Part shown: piece after piece, positions 11,577 to 24,435 of the stretch | Numbering within the stretch: the stretch's first letter is position 1 | How the letters are laid out: every line of letters begins with the position of its first letter | NCBI GenBank assembly: GCA_002749535.1 | Contig: MZZL01000136.1 | Span: 208,769-272,768 of the forward strand | Reading direction: 5' to 3' | DNA: 64,000 nucleotides | DNA from: Apophysomyces variabilis | Lineage: Eukaryota; Mucoromycota; Mucoromycetes; Mucorales; Mucoraceae | The notes under the pieces: model-generated | Told to the model about the DNA's origin: nothing | The model's input: the letters and a program-made list of their open reading frames with translations, nothing else | Databases searched by the model: none | Translations under genes and position numbers: made by a program

Positions 11577-12579
11577 ATGTCATCCTCCTCTATTCTCCCT
11601 CCTGTCAACACAACAACCGCTGCCTTGGAAAAATCACATACACAACCCTATCGTCCTCCAAATACACCACCGCTCAATACAACTATCTTAAGTAATGCCT
11701 ACAAATCCGCGAAACGACGACTCTTCTTATTCGATTACGATGTATGTAAAATGGGGCTTTTCTCTCTCTTTCGTTTTAAACCTTAAACATCTAATACGCC
11801 CGTCTTGTCTTAATTAGGGCACATTAACACCGATTGTCCGAAATCCGGCCGATGCCCGTCCAACACCCAGCTTACTACGCGATTTGGATGCCTTGTGTAA
11901 AGACCCTGCCAATACCGTCTGGATCATCTCCGGCCGTGACCAAAACTTTCTAAGTACTTATTTCGGAAACATTCATCGACTGGGCCTGAGCGCCGAGCAT
12001 GGGTCCTTCATGAAAATGGGAAATCAATGGGTCGATATGTTACAAGATGCCGACATGAGTTGGAAAGACGATGCACTTCAAATTTTTGAAAAATACACAT
12101 CACAAACACCCGGAACAGTGATTGAACAAAAAAAATCATCCATTACATGGCATTATCGTAACGCACATCATCTTGAAGAAGCGTAAGTTTTCTGCTTAAA
12201 GAAACCAAAAAAGCAAACTCATTGACCTTAATCTATCTATAGAATACGACAGGCGGATCAATGTCGTCACGAACTTCATCGTATTCCCGGTATAGATATT
12301 CTTGTCGGAAAGATGAATGTGGAAGTCCGGTCGCATTTGGTGAACAAGGGTGAAGTTGTCATGCGGATTCGAAGTCAGGTGCCAGCGGATTTTATCCTTT
12401 GTGCAGGTGATGATCGAACCGATGAAGATATGTTTAAAACGTTGCGTGATGACAAGCGGGCTTTTACGGTTCTGGTCGGCCCACCTACCCGGGAAACTTA
12501 TGCTGGATCATGCGTCGGAAGTAGTGAGGAAGTCGTTGCCTTACTAAGCTCCATGGTACCACAATCAGCTTCCATGTAG
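11577..12579 (+). CDS. Trehalose-6-phosphate phosphatase (stand-alone)
   Basis: Three exons (11577-11741, 11818-12182, 12243-12579) give 288 aa. The protein removes phosphate from trehalose-6-phosphate, the last step of trehalose synthesis, in the cytosol. HAD motif I DYDGTLTP is split by intron 1 (residues about 53-60). IISGR follows at about 82, and the acid-catalysis end GDDRTDEDMF at about 235. The first 45 residues are Ser/Thr/Pro-rich and probably disordered. Most fungal Tps2 proteins are about 900 aa with an inactive synthase domain before the phosphatase. This one has only the phosphatase, and no synthase-like exon is visible upstream. Its stop lies 325 bp from the stop of the convergent chitinase gene. 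The family call is firm. Confidence 0.92.
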
Positions 12580-12903
12580 TTAGAAAAAAAAATGAATCGT
12601 GTTGGCAAAGAATAACAATACACAGACCTACGCACAACCCCTACTTTGTTTTGGTTTTCTTTGGGAAAAGATGATGTGCTGACTTTAATTTAAAGAAAGA
12701 GAAAGAGGAAATGAAGGAAACATAGTGAAGAAAAGAAAAAAGAAAGCTAGATCAACTAACTTGAAAACTCTACTTCACTATGACTTCCTTCCATAACCAA
12801 AAGAAGTAATATATCAACAATGATCTTTTCGTTTCTTTTGTATATCCTATCCTACATAGCTTGGTCGTTTTCGTTCGTTTGATGAAAAGCTTCTTGACGT
12901 CCA

Positions 12904-15900
12904 TTAAGTGAAGCTTTTTTTGCTTCTTTTTGTCATTCGTACTCGGGTAGCACAAGACCCCACTCTGCCCCAGGCCCTATAACAGAAAAAAGCCATAAGA
13001 CCATTTGAAAATAGAAGAACTCAAAAAACAAAAACTAGGAGTCTTACTGTGAGTTCTTTCCGGGTTCTTCACCGGTTGTCCGTTTCTGCGCTTCATAAAG
13101 TTCACCGTCTAAAAATGAATTAAGGTGTTAGCATGACTGACTGCTAGGACTAGTTTCTTCTTTACCATGATGGATCAAGGCATATTCGTCATAAATATCC
13201 TTCTCGGACCATGATCTCTGACAGGCACCTACAAAGCGTTTGGTTGGCATACAATATTAAGTTCAGGTCCGACTTGTTTATCTTTCCCAGAGTCCTCTTA
13301 CGTTGTGTGCGAATACTCAGCAATCCACGCTTTCGACGACGTTGAACGGTGCAGGACGGGTCCTTTTCCCAAACCAAAGCATTGGAAACCGTGGGTTCTT
13401 CATTCTAAAAACGAAAAAAAAGAAAAGACAAAGAAGGTTTGCCTATGAGAAAAATAAAGTTGCCTCCATTCCCTCCAAACAGACTTACCGCATTGCGCCA
13501 GGAAGCAATATAAACCTGTCCCCTGGATCAAGAACACCAATGAATTAGTTCAACCTGGACCTTTCCTTGTTGTTTTTTGCCCCATATGTCCTTTTCTCCT
13601 TACTTGTAGAGGACTTTGCTGCCAGCTGTATAAGCAGTATTGGGTTGCCATGGACGGGCTTGGTCACAAGTCGGGCTATCCACCACAGGGAAGACTAAGT
13701 TTTGTTTTGTTTTTCGGGGCATAAGTTATTAAGTCCCTGTTTTTCCTTATTTTGTCCATGTCGATTTTGCTTACCTGTTCCGGGCTTATTTCTAAAATGG
13801 GGTGGTGTATCACTCTTTGGGTCACTACCGTTGCTGCCACTGCCGCTACTGCTGCTGCTGCTGCTGCTACTGGTGCTTGCACAAGAACCAATGCTTGACC
13901 AGACACCAGCCAACCCACCAGGTTTATCTCCCTTGGTCCACCATGCAGCTACCCAAAGTTTCGAATCGTAGACCACCTTGTCGCCTTTTACATAGACAGC
14001 CGAATCGGACCAAGGTGCAACCCCTTTGCAGGAATCAGCACTACCAGTAGGTACCGCAGTGGAAGAAGCAGAAGAAGAAGGAGACAATGTCCTCGTAGGT
14101 GTTGTCTGACCGCTAGAGCTACTAGCGTCAGAAGTACTCGTGGGACCAGCAGTAACCGTCGTCGTAGTTGTGGTTGTGGTCGTTGCCTTGGCAGTCGTTG
14201 CTGTCGTTGTTGTGGTGACGGTAGTTCTTTCTGTAGTTGTCGTTGTCATGGTGGTCGTGGTGGTCGTGGTGGTTGTACTTGAGGTACCATTGCCACCACC
14301 GGATCCCGCACAGGCGCTAACTATGATCAAAGAAGGAAAAAAGAAAGGAAAAGACAAGGGGTGAGCCATATGTTCTCTTTCTCTTTTTTTTCCGAATGAG
14401 AAAAACCGATAGATTAAAAACTTACTGACGCTCCATGTACCATCGACGTTTCCTTGAGGTGCTTCACTAGCATACCATTTGGCCTAAAGACAGAAACATT
14501 GATATCATTCATTGTACTGTGAATCTTGATATCATCTCAAGTAAAATAGCTTACCTCCCAAATATATCTACATTGGATTTATTCCCGATGGAGAGAAAAA
14601 TTAAGAAGGGTTCACATGAGCAAACTTTCTTCTTCTCTCGAAATGCCTGTCAAACGACTTACCCACTATATAAGGCAAGATAAAGAGAAAAAAAAAGAAA
14701 GGATCAGTAACCCAAGTATTCCTTTATTCTGGCTTTATCCGCCATTCGCACTTACTTATAAGACACACGGCTTCCTGCAGGATAACCATTACCACCGGGT
14801 GACCAAGCAGGTGCATCGCATGGGGGAAACTTGAAAGCTTGATTGCATGATCCACCCTGTTTTAGCGCCTTTTTGATACCCACATCAATACGATTGTTAG
14901 CATAAGCTTGAGATGCATCTATCCAGACAAGTAAAATCGTTTAGCTCGTTTGGGAACGGTTCTTTTCGTTCTTACCCCAGAACATGACACCACCGAAACT
15001 AGGAAATGAGTTGCGCATATCCACAGCCACCTGTTTCAACCGGTCCAGGGGGATATAGCCACCACCCGCTGCACTGCTACTGGCTGGAGCACCAATATAC
15101 ACCTTCACATCTTTGTTTGGCGAAATATGTCTGGCCCAGTAATCCCAAATACCAAAGTTCCAGTTGGAACCCTTTCCTGGCGTGTAAGTTTGTAGTCCAC
15201 AGGGGTTGTTGTCTAAATTTTTAAATTAAATCCTTCATTCTCATAGCATCTGTTTCTTTTTTTTCCCTTCCCAACTTACAGAATTGGACATAAATGGCAT
15301 CAAAGCCAACCGCATTGATGGTTGCACCCAAATTAGCATCTGGATAAACACATTGGGGAGCCGCTGTGATATAATATTTCTTATCGCTTGTCTTGAACTT
15401 GGCCTTCAGTGCCGTTAGGAAGTCAGAGTAGTCTAAAACAGAAGTTTTCGAAAGAAATGGTATGTCAGCGGGACTGTCCTTGTGAACCATTATTTTTCTT
15501 TCCAGGTTTTGGTTGTGCAAGACTCACAGTTGGCTCCACCCCCTTCAATATCCAGATCAACACTATATTAGGATAATCAACAAATAAACAATAAGAGTCA
15601 AGATTGGTGCCCACGCTTTTTTGTTTATCATACCCGTCAAGAATAGCGTCACCAAAAGGACGTGTTTTGGATGATCCACCTAGGAACAAATTCCAAACGG
15701 TATCTGCAAACTGAACCGCTTGATCTTGGGTGGAGAATCCCACGCCACCCGTGGCACCCCCCAAAGAGATCGTGACAGCCTTGCCGCGCTTCTGGCAATA
15801 CTTGATATCGTCACCCAGGGCACTGCAATTAGCAAGATTCGAATTGGGAAAAGAAGCGTTGTCATGGGTATTACAATACTAATAACGGTAGGGAAAAAAC

Positions 15901-16411
15901 CATAGAGATGAATTTTCCTTGCTTTCTTCAACCGTTTCCCTTTTCTTTTCTCTCTTACGTTGGCTAGGTTGATCTCCGGGAGACCTCCCGTGGAAAAGAA
16001 TTTGGTGACAAAAGATACAGGGAACACATCGACGGTATCATCGTCACAATAAAAGGCCAATGGTTTTTGCCAATTCGCTGGATCATTGCCATTGGCCGCA
16101 CCATATGAGTTTTGACCCCAATCTAACGTTTATCGATAGGGAAAAAGAAAGAGAGAAAGAATGAGCATGCGTTCTTTTTTTTTGTTTGGTAAGATGGTGG
16201 ATCAATGAAAGCCAGAGAAAAGAAAGAGACACTTTACATTCAACAAGATTATCATTGCAGTTATTCTATATATTTTGGAGAAAAATAAGGTGAGTTATTT
16301 ATTGTGAATTGAGTCTTTTCGTTTCTTCTTTACCTCATAAGCGAATACGGATGGGATGCTCATGGTTGTCGCGAGACCAGTCGCGATCTGAACAAGTTGT
16401 AAAAGACGCAT
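12904..16411 (-). CDS. GH18 chitinase with four C-terminal CBM5/12-type chitin-binding modules
   Basis: Seventeen exons join in frame to 714 aa: 16411-16334, 16265-16238, 16122-15959, 15878-15634, 15562-15528, 15432-15280, 15212-14976, 14918-14756, 14567-14555, 14483-14426, 14320-13775, 13694-13604, 13522-13489, 13404-13302, 13228-13166, 13108-13048, 12976-12904. A signal peptide (MRLLQLVQIATGLATTM) starts it. The catalytic domain is class III GH18: YWGQNSYGAANG, ISLGGATGG, and the active-site DGVDLDIEGG made by joining exons 4 and 5. It hydrolyses chitin outside the cell or in the wall. Then come four small modules ending in W-x-x-(I/V)-G-S-C-like blocks; modules 1 and 2 are separated by a Thr/Ser-rich linker of about 100 residues. 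Module 3 is TAGSKVLYKGQVYIASW; module 4 ends AWGRVGSC. Exon 9 is only 13 bp. Strong call; the last three exons are slightly less certain. Confidence 0.9.
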
Positions 16412-16531
16412 TGTCGTTCACCTGTGAAGAGACAAGACTAAAGAAAAAAAAGGGATCGAACAGGAAGAAAAAGACGGCATTAAATACAAAAAAATTGGGG
16501 GGAGTAAGAAAAAGAGAAAGGAAGAGAGAGA

Positions 16532-16589
16532 GTGTGTGTGTGAGTGACAGAGATCACACTACACACGTACGCGCACACGCACACACATC
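16532..16589. repeat. Mixed GT/AC microsatellite upstream of the chitinase
   Basis: A GT run (gtgtgtgtgtg) is followed by a short spacer and then an AC/GC run (acacacgtacgcgcacacgc), giving an imperfect inverted arrangement 120-180 bp upstream of the chitinase ATG. It may be a simple repeat inside the promoter or 5' leader. Confidence 0.7.
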
Positions 16590-17849
16590 GGATTAATGAC
16601 AAGTCGATTGACAACAAAAAGCGTAAAAAATTTCCCTTTTGTAAAATTCAAGTGCAACAATGAACCGGTATGTTTTTGAAATTATATTACAATACAGTCT
16701 AACAACACACATTTGTCGCGTTTGAATGGAATACAAAAAAAACAAAAGAATATCATTACCTAAGAAACCAAAACAGATGACATGGTTACATCCGCGTCCC
16801 TCTTTTTGATACTAAAACCCTTTTCGCGATATTTCATTTATCCATAGAAACCAAAGAATATTCAAAAACTTAAGGATTACCTCAGCAAAAAAAAAAACAG
16901 ATCTTGAACCTTGAACAAACCATAAACCCGGTGAAAGAAAACAGTAGCAAAAGAAAGAAAAAGGTTCAATTAGTAAATAATTAAGGGACTTGACCAAGCA
17001 ACAGATGGGGGTTACATGTCCTACCTTAACAAAACAAAATTATGAGTTATACCGTCATCCCACCTAACATGATAAAGACAACATAAACAAAAACGAAGAC
17101 AAAATTCCCGGGACGATTTATCTGTATACTCTTTTTGGTTGGCCCGTGCAGCAGGTTAGCAACTTCTTCTTTCATGTTTCTATAGAGGAGAATAAAAAGG
17201 CTGGGAGACATGGATGAGATGAATCCTTTAGAACCTAAGGTTAGTTTAGTCCTCCATCATGCCATGTGAGAAAAGCGAACAAAAAAAAACCGAGAGATAG
17301 GATTACGTGAAGCGATGTGGTCAAATCTCCATGGGAAAAAGAGGGAAAAAAAAAGGATTAGATTGTTGCTTTACTGACTCCGTTCATTAGATAAGCAACG
17401 ATAGAACGATCAGGCTGTGCAAAAAGAAAAAGAGTAAAAAAACCCTTATCAAACCTGAGGTCGAATGATCAACGATACTATAGTAGAAATAAAGGGACAA
17501 TGCAAGAAGATAGCCAGATGACTTCCCCGGGGATCACACACATTCAGGTACTTTTACCTTTTCTGGTACATTATGAAATGTAACACACAGATCCCCAGTA
17601 TTCATTAACATCGCATGTACCACACGCCACCCCCCACTCTCTCTCCTTTTTTCATAACGCAGTAACATAGATATGATCGCCTGAGCGAAAAAAAAAAAAC
17701 CATGGACACATGTTTCCAGGGGACCCCTAAGATCGCCCAATAGACAACAATCACGATCATAGTGTAACAAAAACCCTTTCCTCTCACTCTCTCTCTTTCT
17801 CTTAACGGTAACACCTCATTCTATGTATTCTCTTTCTCTATTTCCCATT
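16590..17849. other. Intergenic; no gene seen
   Basis: AT-rich with many A and T runs. Open frames here are short, lack motifs and do not join to anything. It separates the chitinase start from the stop of the NOM1-like gene, and probably holds the chitinase promoter and the 3' end of the NOM1-like transcript. Confidence 0.6.
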
Positions 17850-20800
17850 CTATTTACTAAGAATTTCTCTAGCTAATTTACAACCCCAACGAACGGTTTC
17901 CATTTCTGTCTCGTTCAAACTCGAATGTTTACCCGTAATCACGGACTCATGCAGGAAAAAGACACACCCTTGAGCAAGGGTAGGTAACGTGGATATCTTG
18001 CCAAAAACGTTGGCCACGGCCTGCGCGCCACCTTCTTTCGACAGTAAAAAGATATTGGCAAACATGATCTCCAAGAAAATACGTCCTTTGTCCGTTAATG
18101 TCATAAAGTTCACACTCTTAAGGACACTCAACGAAAGAGCGCCTTGTGCAATTAGATAGGCGTAGAATTTGGCAACATTGACAACCCTGCTTAATCGGAT
18201 AGAACGGCCGTTGCCTGCTAATGCTGCTGCCTCCGATGATCGTTCAAGTCCACCCACTTCCATCTCGCCAAGGTCTCGCAAGAAATCCCATAGACAATAC
18301 TGATAGGTCACCTTAAAAGAATGGTCATATTCACAAAGTTTCTTGCTGACAAGCATGTAATACGGATTAAAGGTCTTTTCCTAAATTTTTTTTTTCCATC
18401 GTTCGTTTGATTGAGCATATTTGTACCTTCATCAGCCCATCCCCTTATCTACTTACGTTACCAGTACACTGTAACAAGACACGACATATTTCTCGTTGCT
18501 GTACTTCTGTTAAGGACAACTTCATCAGGTTTTCAAATGCATCCACATAGTCCTGTCAAACGTTTTTTTTTTGTCTCTGTTAAAATAAACCCTCTTTTTT
18601 TTCCAGCGCATGAACGCCATTTTTCTTTCTCCCTTTTACCTCTGCACTCATTATGGTAACAAAAACGCTTCGTCGAATGTCCGTATTCATGCCTTGCTTC
18701 CGTGCAAGTTTCAGCAGAGCCTCTTGCATCGATTGATCCTTCTTCAAATCCTCCGGTACCTTGCTGCTGGCATATTTGCTTTCCGTACCAACCAAGTTGT
18801 CCTTCCAAGAAGCACCAACAAGCCACCATTTGCCTCAAAGGAAAGGAAAAAAAAAGTTCAGTATCCACTATGGGAAGGGTCGATTCGCTTTGCTCACCTT
18901 TTGTCTCGATCTGGTGAATGTCGTCAAGACTGACACGCAAAGCTTCTGTACTGCGAACAGCTCGTTTCTTGCCAAGGCCATTCAGATACCTTTTCATCTT
19001 CAATACCAGTTCCTTATCGCCTTGCTTGTTCGAGGCAGATCCGCTCTTAATCTTGTTGTTCTTCACATCAGCGAGTGTTTCCAACATAAACTTGTGACGA
19101 ATACTATACGTTGTCCATGAGAAAAAAAAGTAAAAAAAAATGAGCCATTCCTTCCGTCTTGGTTAAAACAAAATTCCTCACTTACGATATAGAGGAAGGA
19201 TCCCGTTTGGCTGTTTCTTTCTGGATTTCATCGATAATATCTTTCAAGGCAGCTGGATCATCCGCTCGTAATTGTGCTCCAGAAGCTGTTCCGATAAAGA
19301 GTTAATCTATTAGCCCCTTATCCTGTTCATCTTTGCTTTGTACACTTACTTTTCACAATTCTCAACAAGAGTTCTACACTTTGTTCATCCAAATGGCCTA
19401 TGAGCATACGAACCAAATCATAGACAAGAACACAAGATATCACTTGAAAATTGTACAATTCGAGCATCAAAGTCAAAAGATTTTTAGATTCTTTTGCACC
19501 AGGTGGCCCTTCTTCGCTTTCTTCCGCATGAGCGATGGATTTTCGACAATCATGATAATTCTTTTCAAAGGTTTCCACCAAGGTTTGTACAAAATGGGCA
19601 GCTATCCCACGTTTATCGATAAGTACCAAAAAAAAGGCGTCCTTCTGATGACCCTCTAATGCACTTACCAAATTCGATACCAATTAAGCGATAAAGACTT
19701 GCAATCACCGCTGCATAAATAATGACAAAGGAATCCAACAAATTGGATTTTTGTGCGATGGAAGATAAAACCATCTCAGTAATCGTGGAGGTCACGTCTG
19801 CAGAAAACGGTTAAGCTTTATGAAACTTTTTTCTTTTTTTGCTTTCCGAATCTTACCATGACGAGCATAATTGCCATAGCACTTCTCCACATCCAGTAAA
19901 ATACTCTCCATATTACTTTCACTCAATTTGTTAAAAAGACCTTGAAGCTGTCTCTGCAGTCGTAACTGCTGTTCAGATTTGGTCGATGCAGCTTTTCGTA
20001 GATGAGGAGGGATATATTTAGTTGCGCCTTGCTTCGGTTGTTCATCCACTTGCTTGGTGTGTGTTGCGTTTTCTTCAGAGTTCTGTTGCAAATGAATATG
20101 CATGAACGAAAACAAAAGTCTACTCCATATGTATATCCAATAGACTCATCTTACCTTATCCACTTTGTCCGTTTCTTCCTCCTCGTCTTCTTCTTCCTGT
20201 TCTTCTTCCGTATCCCTCATTAATTCTTCTCCAATGTCGCTGTCAAGGTCATCCTCTTCTTGTTCTTCTTCATCATCATCACTCATTTCCTGTTCGTCTT
20301 CGCTTTCATCCATTTGACCCATTACATCTTGATTATCTTCATTCTCCCCTTCCCCGTCCTCATCCTCATCGCTGCTGGCATCCAAATCTGCAAATAATTC
20401 ATCCATAGCCTTATTTTTAGGTGAACGAAGAGGAAAAATTTGTTGGTCAGTATGGTTCCTTATCCTTTACTAAAATAGGAAAAGCAAGGATTTTTTTTTC
20501 GTTACCTCTTCCGCATCATGATCCATCTTCGCCGCTCGTTGCGCTTCTTTTGCTTTTCGTCGCTTTTGTCTGAGATAAGATTCATCATCCTCAGCATCCT
20601 GTTCCTCTGTTCCGCCGAGACTACCCAGGAGTTCCATCAAACCATCTTCTTCAAATGCTTTGCCTAATCCTTTCTTTTTGCCAATCCCAAGTTTCTTTTC
20701 CCAGTAGGCAATTTCTCTATCGTCTTGTTCGAATTCATCCTTTAATGACTGACCCACAAGGTTATCCGATTCCAACAGCGAGTACAAATGAGGATTTGAC

Positions 20801-21300
20801 TTGGCCAATTTTTTGACATTGTCTTCGTTGGATGATGTCGTCTTTTTCGTCTTCATCTTCTTTTCCTCATGTTTTTTCTCGGTCGCTGCTAATTTTGGCT
20901 GTTCATTTTTGCTTGTATGCTTGGTCGCGATAGGTTCATTGTTCTTTTTTTGTCGTTTTGCCGGTGGTTCCGCAACCGACTGTGCTCTCTGTTGATGGTG
21001 AGCTGCTTTGCGTTTGCCTTTGTCTATTCGCTTCTGTTTTCGACGTTCTTTTCGGGTCGCTGCTCGATTGACATAATGGCTCTGGAAAGTGCGATCATCG
21101 CTTTCTATTCAATGAGGGAAACTGTTTAGGATAATGATTGTTTAACAGTTTTTATTTCGGGATCAACCTCTTTCTTCTAACTCTTCTCGAATGCTTTGTG
21201 GTAGACTGATCTGTTTCTTCGACTGCGAAGATGTCCTTTCACTGCCGGATCTTCCCGAATCATGGTTTTTCCACGATCCTCTTTTCTGTTGAGGGCCCAT
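17850..21300 (-). CDS. SGD1: NOM1/Sgd1-like nucleolar MIF4G-MA3 protein
   Basis: Eleven exons give 906 aa: 21300-21168, 21104-20506, 20409-20155, 20082-19857, 19797-19669, 19601-19350, 19285-19186, 19103-18898, 18833-18640, 18552-18457, 18380-17850. All phases agree. The family is an essential nucleolar factor for 18S rRNA maturation that recruits a DEAD-box helicase. The N-terminal third is basic and Lys-rich, with an acidic stretch (residues about 250-325, runs of D and E). KYIPPHLRK leads into a MIF4G domain (LNKL-like block, DDPAALKDII). The MA3 domain follows (CTGNEKTFNPYYMLV, with CTGN made at the exon 10/11 join). Length is close to yeast Sgd1 and human NOM1. A splice-acceptor-like TTTTAG lies just before ATCACC and the ATG, so a short upstream exon is possible. 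Confidence 0.93.
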
Positions 21301-22904
21301 TCCAAAATGGTGATCTAAAACCGTTTGTCAAATCTTTTAGTGTCGCCTTCGCAGGAGAAAAAAAAAGCTCGGTCGCTCCTGTGACGGCGCTTTCCTGAAT
21401 CTCATGCACAGAACCGGAAGGCGGGGTCCGTCGTTATCACTCTGCATGAAGGAAAAGGGTTTTCTCCTCATCAGAGGTTTTATCGGGCTTTCCAGAAATC
21501 AGTCGATATTGGAAATTACAGAGCAAGACTGATTAAAGTACCATGTTGAAACTTGGCTTTATAAATCAGATATTATTTCATAAATGATTCGTTCAATTTT
21601 GGCTTTGAAAGAAAGCAAGAAACGGAGTGTATGAAATTGAACTCTATTGTAGGCAAAAACTCATCTTGTCCTACATACAACAAGGCTGTCTTTGACAGCA
21701 TGCAATATTAAGCAATCAATTTTCTCTAACTACGACATCGTCATCTATTCTACCTTGGACGCGGAAAGCACGAACCAGCAAAGTTAAAAGCTGTTAGGTC
21801 CCTAAAAAGAACTGAGCTTACAGTTACCATAATTGTGGACGGCAGAGCATTTCTCAGAATTGTGATTTTCTTTTTCGCCGGGACCCCAGATATACATAAT
21901 AGAAAAGGTAAGGTCTTATGGCAGCAGGAAAAAAAAATAACAGATCTGTACAGACGGTAGGCTCATCAAGGCAAGAATAGTAGTAGCGAGCAGTTTTTTA
22001 TTTTGAAACAAAGAAGGGAAAAGAAAACACCACGATTTTGTGATTACCCGATAATATTATATTTTTTGTATCGCAGATCATTTACGTACGCTTGATACCT
22101 TGGAAAATGAGAAACGATGTTGTCGATGAGATCACCTGGACGTACACATAGTGCTCAATTGAGATCTTATGTTTTACCTTTGTATATACAAGGCTTACGT
22201 TATCTCTTTCTTTAAGACAAAGACATATCTCTCTCTACCATTCTCCTGCTTCAGACCTTTGCCGGTCTACCTCAACTTTCAAGACCTGTAATGGACGTTT
22301 CATACGCCATTGCACAAGTGGTGACGATGAATCTAAATAAAAACAATATAACAATGAAAGCTAGAGAAATAGAGTAAGAAGATATAGTATGTGATGCCTC
22401 GTGTCAAGAACAATTGCTTGACTATCAAAGAGAAGAGAGCGATCATTTCATTGCCACTGCCAGTAAGGTTTCATTTATCTGATTTAGGAGGATGGACCAC
22501 TGTGTATGAGATCAGAATGAATTCATTTAGAGATAATACAGGTATGATGTGTTATTGTGGTCATCATCTGCTCAACAAAGGGCTATTTATACTATTTTTT
22601 ATATACACTCATTGTTAACTTTACCACTAAAACATGTATTTATCATTGTTTTGTTAGAAGGAACAATAAGACTTTCCTTGATATGCATTATGGATCATAC
22701 TTTATAGGCAAAACAAGGTCATACTTAGTGCAGCTTTTAAGTCTTTCATTTTTTGCTTTTCTATCACTTCCTCTTGTGATGACTGACTACACCATAATAA
22801 CGTTCCTAAATAGGAAGTACTTTTCTCATTTGTTCAACATAACTGGGCAGCTCTGAATGACACCTCAAGTTTTGAGGAAGATGATATGCTGGAATTAGGA
22901 CTCG

Positions 22905-23130
22905 GAATTTAAGCCGGCCCGACCGGATGTCTGACGGATCGGCCTCAGTGGCCGGGTTCCACTCTCTAAACTCGGCCCGCCCGATTTTTGCCCACGGGTC
23001 AATGAGCCCATCTTAGTGTGATAGGCCTAGTGTGCCGGGCTGCGGGTTAAGATCTTTACCAGTCCGGCGGGCCATGGGTCAATATTTTGACCCTCCCGGT
23101 TAAGGTCCGCCCATTTCAAGCCCTACGCTC
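22905..23130. other. GC-rich island in AT-rich DNA
   Basis: About 225 bp dense in ggcccg, cgggcc, cccggt and similar words, unlike the AT-rich flanks. Short complementary pieces are visible (for example gggtcaatattttgaccc, a perfect palindrome-like core near 23080). No open frame is supported. It could be part of a transposon end or a structured non-coding RNA; it does not resemble a tRNA or 5S gene. Confidence 0.45.
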
Positions 23131-24278
23131 AATGTCAATCTCGGGCAGAATATCACTATTCAGGTTGGAGATAACAATGCTTAAGTTAACGTTGGTGGAC
23201 CTAGCAATACGTACAGCGTTAAATTAAGCGATCCATCTACGCGACCCTTCTAACAATATGCATTGTATTAACAGCACGGGCAACAGTATTTTGGTAGTAA
23301 TGTTGAACGAGAAACGACGGCAACTGACGAGAATGCGAATGTATTCATAACTTTTCCGTATAATGTAGTTTAGCTTACAAGAATGGTATAGGATCATCTA
23401 GATGATTTATTTGTTCGGTCCTCTATTGGGAGTTGATAAAACAAAGTTCAGAACAAAATTGTTTGATGTCGCCTATAAAAAGTGTGACGGCCTACTCTTT
23501 TTTTATATAACTACCAATCAGTATATTTTAACTCAGCAATACTATATGAATTATCCGTCTATCTGAATAAAGGAAAAACAACCTTAACCTCAAATAACTC
23601 ACTTGTGCTTTCAAAACCATTCAATAATATTCTTACCAAAACTCTTACCTGCGGTCAATATTAGTATTCAAGAGTGTATCAAATATAAGTGGAGTATTCA
23701 ATCATAAACTGCTAAAAGAACCACGTCACATATCGAACTAACAGTCATCGCCTCTTAGCAAAACATAATCATTAAGAAACGCACTTGGTATAAATGCGAA
23801 ACGAAGCGATGCTTGAACACATGACCGATATCAACAGCATGCAGCGTGACATCGCTCCTCCCATGCCAGCTTGCGAATGGCTTGATCAGCTCTCATTTTC
23901 CCTGCCCAATCTGCTTCGCAAGACGACTTCAGCAAAGACTTGTTAAAGTGAGTGTGATAGATAGCAAACTCACTCTTTAGCTTTACATTATCACCATCAC
24001 GGATCATATAGTTAACGGATATTGACATGTGCAAGCACGTGGTGAAGCATCTCGAGAAACGGCCAGACATGAGGCAGTTATGGAAGGGATATCGATGAGT
24101 CGAGTGCACCATTGAGCAGTGGCTTGAGCGCGGAAGTCTAAGAAGCGCCAGAAAAATTGACAAACGTGCAACTGTTTGCAGATAGCAACTATAATGAGGA
24201 AAGATCGTATGATATCATTACATAGAATGCAAAAGAACAGGCGGGCGATGTCCAAATATTGTTTATCGAACAATTTTT

Positions 24279-24435
24279 TACGCTACTCTAAATACATTTT
24301 GCGTCCATGCAAGGATCAAGTTAGCGCGAAAAGGGATATAAATATGTGTCATTAGTAAGTGGATTATGCGGGAAATGTATTTTAGTTGCATGAACTTGTC
24401 CCTTCCATGGACACAAAATTCATTCGAGCAGCGTA
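24279..24435. mobile_element. Short MITE with about 35-bp terminal inverted repeats
   Basis: The left end TTTTACGCTACTC...TTTTGCGTCCATG is matched, reversed, by the right end (reverse complement TTTTACGCTGCTCGAATGA then ATTTTGTGTCCATGG). The 157-bp unit begins and ends at TA, as expected for a Tc1/mariner-type TA target duplication. There is no coding capacity. A shorter, decayed relative lies at 36211-36290. Confidence 0.7.

Noticed and set aside
14140..14364. Valine-rich + strand frame
   Set aside because: It is the antisense of the Thr-rich linker of the chitinase; the composition follows from repeated ACN codons on the other strand.
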